From Rhodospirillales bacterium 70-18 (GTDB taxonomy: Bacteria > Pseudomonadota > Alphaproteobacteria > Acetobacterales > Acetobacteraceae): DNA of 42,978 nt. A program made the position numbers and the translations under genes. Below the pieces are notes generated by a model. That model was not told the DNA's origin. It saw nothing but the letters and a program-made list of their open reading frames with translations, and did no database searches. Positions 39,698 to 42,978 of the stretch are shown piece by piece. Where the stretch lies: NCBI GenBank assembly GCA_001899585.1, contig MKWE01000048.1, positions 1 to 42,978 of the forward strand. The letters are read 5' to 3'. The stretch's first letter is position 1; every line of letters begins with the position of its first letter.

Positions 39698-42682
39698 TTA
39701 GCGGGTGGCGAGCCGGCCCGGCGCGGCGCGTGGGTTCACCTGCACCGCCGCCGGGGATTGCGCAAGCATCATGAACTGGGTGTTGAGCGCGCCCGGCGGC
39801 AGGCCGAGCGGGAACAGCCAGCCGCGGCCGGTGCGGCGGATGCGCTCGGCGGGGGTGCCGATGTCGAAGGCGGCCACGCGCAGCCCGGCGCGCCAGGCCT
39901 GGGTGAGCGTGAAGCACCAGGTTTCCGGCCAGATGGAGGGCAGCCAGGCCAGTTGGGCCCGCTGCGCCACGGCCAGCGTCACCGCCTCGTGCTCCTCGTA
40001 GCGGCCGGTGATGTGGACCTTGCCGGTGTCCAGCAGGCGCCGGTCGTCAGAACTGTAGCCGACCAGGTGGAACGACAGCGGCAACGCGCGCTCGGCGGCG
40101 TCGCGGGCGCAGGCGAGCAGGACGTTGTAGCCTTTCTCGATGCCGATCGCGCCGATGACGGCGATGCGGGCGGCGCCGGCGGCGGCGGGCGGCGGCGGGC
40201 CGGGGGGGATGTCGGCGTCGTTCTCCCAGGCCTCGGCCTGCGGCTCGGTGCCCGGGAAGTGGCGGCGGATGCGGGTGGCGACATCCTGGGAGGGGACGAT
40301 GATGCGGGTGGCGCCGGCCAGCTCCTCCGCCGATTGCCGGCGCAGCGCGCGGGGCGGGGTGTCGGCGTCGTTGGTGGTGCCGGCATCGGCCACGCAGGCC
40401 TCGCACTGCGCCACGTCCGGCTCGCCGCAATAACGCTGGTCGGCGCCGACCAGGTTGATGCGCGGGCAGAACCAGGAATAGTCGTGGATGATCACCTCGT
40501 AGGGGATTTGAAGGCGCCGAAACAGGCCCAGAATGGCGTGATTATGGCCGATCAGGTGGTGGATTTCGGCCCGGATCGGGCGGTCGGCCTTCAGCAGGCG
40601 GACCAGGGCGGCAAGCTCCTCCGGCACCGCGAAGCGCAGGTTCGGGGTGCCGCCTTCCGGGCCGTCGCCCAGCACGCAGTCCCGCCCCTGGCCGTCGCGG
40701 CGGCCGACCGGCCAGATGACGATCGGGCGCAGGCCCTCGGCCCGCAGCGCCTGGGCGCGCTCGTTCACCCGGCGCTGCACGCCGCCGCCGCGGCCGTGGG
40801 TGACCAGCAGCACACTGTCCTGGCGCGGGCGCAGCTGCTTCCAGCGCTCGATGTCCAGCCGGCGGCGCGGCTCGCTCATCGGGTCGGCGTGCTGGAAGTC
40901 GCGGATCAACGCGTCGTAGCCCGGGTGCACGCGGTTGAGCAGGCGCAGGTTGCGGGTGATCAGGTGCTGGCGGGCGGCGCCGAAGGACTGGCCGCCGACA
41001 TGGGCGACGAAAATGCCGGAGGCGGCCACGTGGCGCCAGCCGAGGTGGCGGGCGCGGATGCAGAAATCGTTCTCCTCGCCGTAGCCCTGGCCGAACAGGT
41101 CCTCGCGCAGCAGGCCGGTCGTGTTGAGGCAGTCGCGCTTGATATACATGCAGAAGCCGACCGCGGTCGGGAGGTCGACGAGGGCGGCCGCCCCCGGGTT
41201 GGCGCGCTGGGCGAGGCTGTCCAGGCGGATGGTTTCGGCCAGGTCGGGGATGGCGTTCGGCAGGTCGATGGCCGGGTAGCTGAGGATGGTCGCGTCGTTG
41301 GAGAACGGGGTGGCGCTGCCGATGGCGGGGGCGGCGTAGGCGGCCTCGCGCAGCCGGTGCAGCCAGCCGGGCGGCACCAGGGTGTCGCTGTTCAGCAGCA
41401 CCACGTCGCGCTTGGCGTCAAGGCGCATGCCGATGTTGGCGGCGCCCGGGAAGCCGCGGTTGACCGTTTGGGCCAGCAGGGTGATCCGCCGCGCGCCCGC
41501 CAGCTCGCGCAGCGCCTCCACCACAAGCGGATCGGGCGAGGCGTCGTCCACCACCACCACGCGCGCCCAGTCCGGCAGGTCGGCCAGAACGGAGTCCAGG
41601 CAGGCGAGCGTGTGGCCGAGGCCGCCATAGACCGGGACGACGATATCGACCGGCCGCTTGGTGGCGCCGCCCGCAGGCGGTCCGCCAGCGAGATGGGCGG
41701 GCACGGCGGGCAGCGGGATCAGGCCGGGCGGCGGGGCCGCATCCTGTCCGGGGGCGGGGAACATATGGGCCACCGAGGCGGCGGCGCGCTCAGCGCTGAC
41801 CCGCTCGGCGGAGGGGTCGAGCGGGCTGCCGGTGAGGTTGCGGCCGTCGCGGCCGAGCACGCGAACCGGCCCGGTGAGGTGGCGCAGCCGGGCCGCGGGG
41901 ATGTGGAAGCCGCGGGGGCGGGCGAATGGGCGCGAGGAGCCGACCCGCACCTCCTCGTCGTCGGCCACCACGGAGATCGCGGGGCCGCCGTCCTGCGGGA
42001 CGACCGACAGCAGCGGCGCCCGGTCGGCGTCGTTCGGGCACCAGGCCCAGCCGTGCAGGTCGCCGTCGGTGCTGTCGGCGAAGCCCTCCACGCGGGCGAT
42101 GCGGGCAATGGCGATCGGGCTGCCGAGCAGCGGGCCGGCGGGGCCGAGAACCCGCACCGCCTGTCCGGCCTCCCAGCCCTGGGGCAGGCGGCCCTTATGC
42201 AACCCGCTGCCGGCGTGGCGGCGCAGGGGGAGCGGGCGCCCGTCCAGATCCGCCGTCGGCGCGTGCCCGCGCAGCGACACCGCCAGCATTCCGGCGCCGT
42301 CGAGCGCGCACCATCCCGACGCCCCGGCCGCATCAGCCACGGCGCCGGCGACCGTGGCGATGTCGTCGGCCGCGTGGGCGTGTTGAGAGAGCACACGCGC
42401 CAGGGCGGCGGCGGCCTGCGGTGGGTCGCCGAGCCGCAGGGCGGCGGCGGCAAGGCCCAACCAGGCCTCGCGGACATCCGTGCCCTGCGCGACCTCGTCG
42501 TACAGGGTTCGGGCGCGCGGGTCGCCTTGCGCCAGCAGGATGCCGGCGAGGTGGAGGCGGACCACGGCATTGTTGGGCGCAATCCGGTCGGCACGCTCCA
42601 GCCACTGCTGCGCCGCGTTCAGGTTGCCGGCCGCCCTCTCCCGTTCGCTGTTGGCCAGCGCGTCGAACAGCGTGTCACTCAT
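39698..42682 (-). CDS. Multidomain glycosyltransferase (TPR-like + β domain + GT2 + GT4)
   Basis: 994 residues. Residues 1 to about 120 are TPR-like helices (AAQQWLERADRIAPNNAVVR). About 197-310 hold a β-sandwich-like segment seen in related transferases (DLHGWAWCPNDADRAP, then GFHIPAARLRHL). From about 343 comes a GT2 domain (DIVVPVYGGLGHTLACLDSV, VVVVDDASPDP, VVLLNSDTLVPPGWLHRLRE, GYGEENDFCIRARHLGWRH). From about 620 comes a GT4 domain (LLVTHGRGGGVQRRVNERAQ, IAVIGAIGIEKGYNVL, WLPSIWPETWCFTLTQAWRA). The protein could add two sugars in sequence. The ATG at 42682 lacks a good Shine-Dalgarno site; in-frame upstream starts are not convincing. Confidence 0.88.
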   Translation of the reverse strand: MSDTLFDALANSERERAAGNLNAAQQWLERADRIAPNNAVVRLHLAGILLAQGDPRARTLYDEVAQGTDVREAWLGLAAAALRLGDPPQAAAALARVLSQHAHAADDIATVAGAVADAAGASGWCALDGAGMLAVSLRGHAPTADLDGRPLPLRRHAGSGLHKGRLPQGWEAGQAVRVLGPAGPLLGSPIAIARIARVEGFADSTDGDLHGWAWCPNDADRAPLLSVVPQDGGPAISVVADDEEVRVGSSRPFARPRGFHIPAARLRHLTGPVRVLGRDGRNLTGSPLDPSAERVSAERAAASVAHMFPAPGQDAAPPPGLIPLPAVPAHLAGGPPAGGATKRPVDIVVPVYGGLGHTLACLDSVLADLPDWARVVVVDDASPDPLVVEALRELAGARRITLLAQTVNRGFPGAANIGMRLDAKRDVVLLNSDTLVPPGWLHRLREAAYAAPAIGSATPFSNDATILSYPAIDLPNAIPDLAETIRLDSLAQRANPGAAALVDLPTAVGFCMYIKRDCLNTTGLLREDLFGQGYGEENDFCIRARHLGWRHVAASGIFVAHVGGQSFGAARQHLITRNLRLLNRVHPGYDALIRDFQHADPMSEPRRRLDIERWKQLRPRQDSVLLVTHGRGGGVQRRVNERAQALRAEGLRPIVIWPVGRRDGQGRDCVLGDGPEGGTPNLRFAVPEELAALVRLLKADRPIRAEIHHLIGHNHAILGLFRRLQIPYEVIIHDYSWFCPRINLVGADQRYCGEPDVAQCEACVADAGTTNDADTPPRALRRQSAEELAGATRIIVPSQDVATRIRRHFPGTEPQAEAWENDADIPPGPPPPAAAGAARIAVIGAIGIEKGYNVLLACARDAAERALPLSFHLVGYSSDDRRLLDTGKVHITGRYEEHEAVTLAVAQRAQLAWLPSIWPETWCFTLTQAWRAGLRVAAFDIGTPAERIRRTGRGWLFPLGLPPGALNTQFMMLAQSPAAVQVNPRAAPGRLATR

Positions 42683-42731
42683 GGGGAAGGGACATTGGAC
42701 TCGGATGATGCCGTTGATTGGATATGTTATT

Positions 42732-42760
42732 GAAATACCGGATTCTTCAGGCCTGTTCAA
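42732..42760 (-). promoter_or_regulatory. Candidate promoter of the multidomain glycosyltransferase
   Basis: On the minus strand TTGAAC (42755-42760), a 17-bp spacer, then TATTTC (42732-42737), about 50 bases before the start codon at 42682. Good -35 and spacing, moderate -10. Confidence 0.5.
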
Positions 42761-42948
42761 GCATTGCCGCCAATCCGGCAGCGGCTTGGTCGCCACTGCG
42801 GGCATGCCGGCACGAGCCATGCCGAATTTGCATGGCTTTGGTGCGTCGTCGCGCGTTCGACGCATGGGCGGGCGAAAATCGTAAAGACCTTGATCACAGC
42901 AGCGAATTTCTCGGATGTGCGAAACCAGGACGGCATTCTGTCACGTCG

Positions 42949-42977
42949 TTGACACGGTGGGGGCACCCGACTAGAAA
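42949..42977 (+). promoter_or_regulatory. Strong promoter-like sequence at the right edge
   Basis: Perfect -35 TTGACA (42949-42954), exactly 17 bp, then TAGAAA (42972-42977), two bases from the window end. It is the best promoter match in the window and points to a gene outside it. Confidence 0.55.
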
Positions 42978-42978
42978 G

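Larger units (their letters stand above)
42683..42978. other. Right-edge intergenic region
   Basis: Non-coding as far as can be seen: lower GC than its surroundings, no ORF with credible codon use, and two outward promoters (one each way, listed separately). A gene reading rightward is expected just past the edge. Confidence 0.5.

Noticed and set aside
39146-42733. Very long plus-strand open frame (1195 codons) opposite the multidomain glycosyltransferase
   Set aside because: Its translation is His/Gln/Arg/Gly-rich low complexity with no family motif, while the minus strand carries clear GT2 and GT4 motifs. It is an antisense shadow caused by high GC.

Overview
The window is about 43 kb of very GC-rich bacterial chromosome. 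It is dense in genes, uses G/C in third codon positions, and has mostly short gaps. Gene content and order point to an alphaproteobacterium, most likely Acetobacteraceae or a relative (inference): fabD-fabG-acpP-fabF-mltG, yicC-gmk, a COQ9-family gene and def facing rpsU, and DUF299/hemE/hemH/hemJ/rho. I see no prophage, transposase gene, CRISPR array, rRNA or tRNA.

Layout. 1-182: two copies of a 57-bp tandem repeat at the left edge, then C-rich tracts. 183-944: four-helix DUF4239 membrane protein. 1328-5926: fatty-acid synthesis cluster plus the peptidoglycan terminator MltG. 6119-9450: an SDR facing yicC-gmk-AEC transporter. 9790-12296: transglutaminase-like protein, COQ9-family protein and peptide deformylase on the minus strand, facing rpsU. 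12385-16325: divergent PaiB-type and MocR-type regulators, a YgjP-like metallopeptidase and an oxidoreductase. 16457-19726: an orphan protein with the CheD catalytic pattern, then clpB. 19919-22317: MOSC protein, then maf and the PEP synthase/PPDK regulator. 22318-22625: a gap between divergent DUF299 and hemE with DnaA-box-like sites and an A/T-rich stretch, a good candidate for the chromosome origin. 22626-27930: hemE-hemH-HAD-hemJ-GNAT-rho. 28308-32062: TonB-like protein, aldo-keto reductase, WD40 protein and COG0523 metal GTPase. 32099-42682: glycan locus with a GT4, an OpgH/MdoH-type glucosyltransferase, an Stf0-type sulfotransferase, an unrecognised secreted protein, a hexapeptide acyltransferase, a GT14 transferase, a small NPDV-repeat protein and a large TPR/GT2/GT4 protein.

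Non-coding structure stands out. Two families of palindromic repeats sit at gene ends, mostly between convergent genes. One is a GC-rich 19-bp palindrome with flanks (about 5927, 16348 and 20686, with a decayed copy near 28010). The other is 136-230 bp, MITE-like, with terminal inverted repeats and A/T-rich hairpins (9564, 28068, 29915). They probably serve as bidirectional terminators, and in two places an element end supplies or touches the stop codon of the adjacent gene.

Main points for follow-up are the candidate oriC, the orphan CheD-pattern protein with Thr/Cys/His at exact CheD spacing, and the possible sulfated or acylated glycan locus built around an OpgH homologue with no OpgG beside it. 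Coordinates come from reading the sequence; no database search or structure prediction was run.
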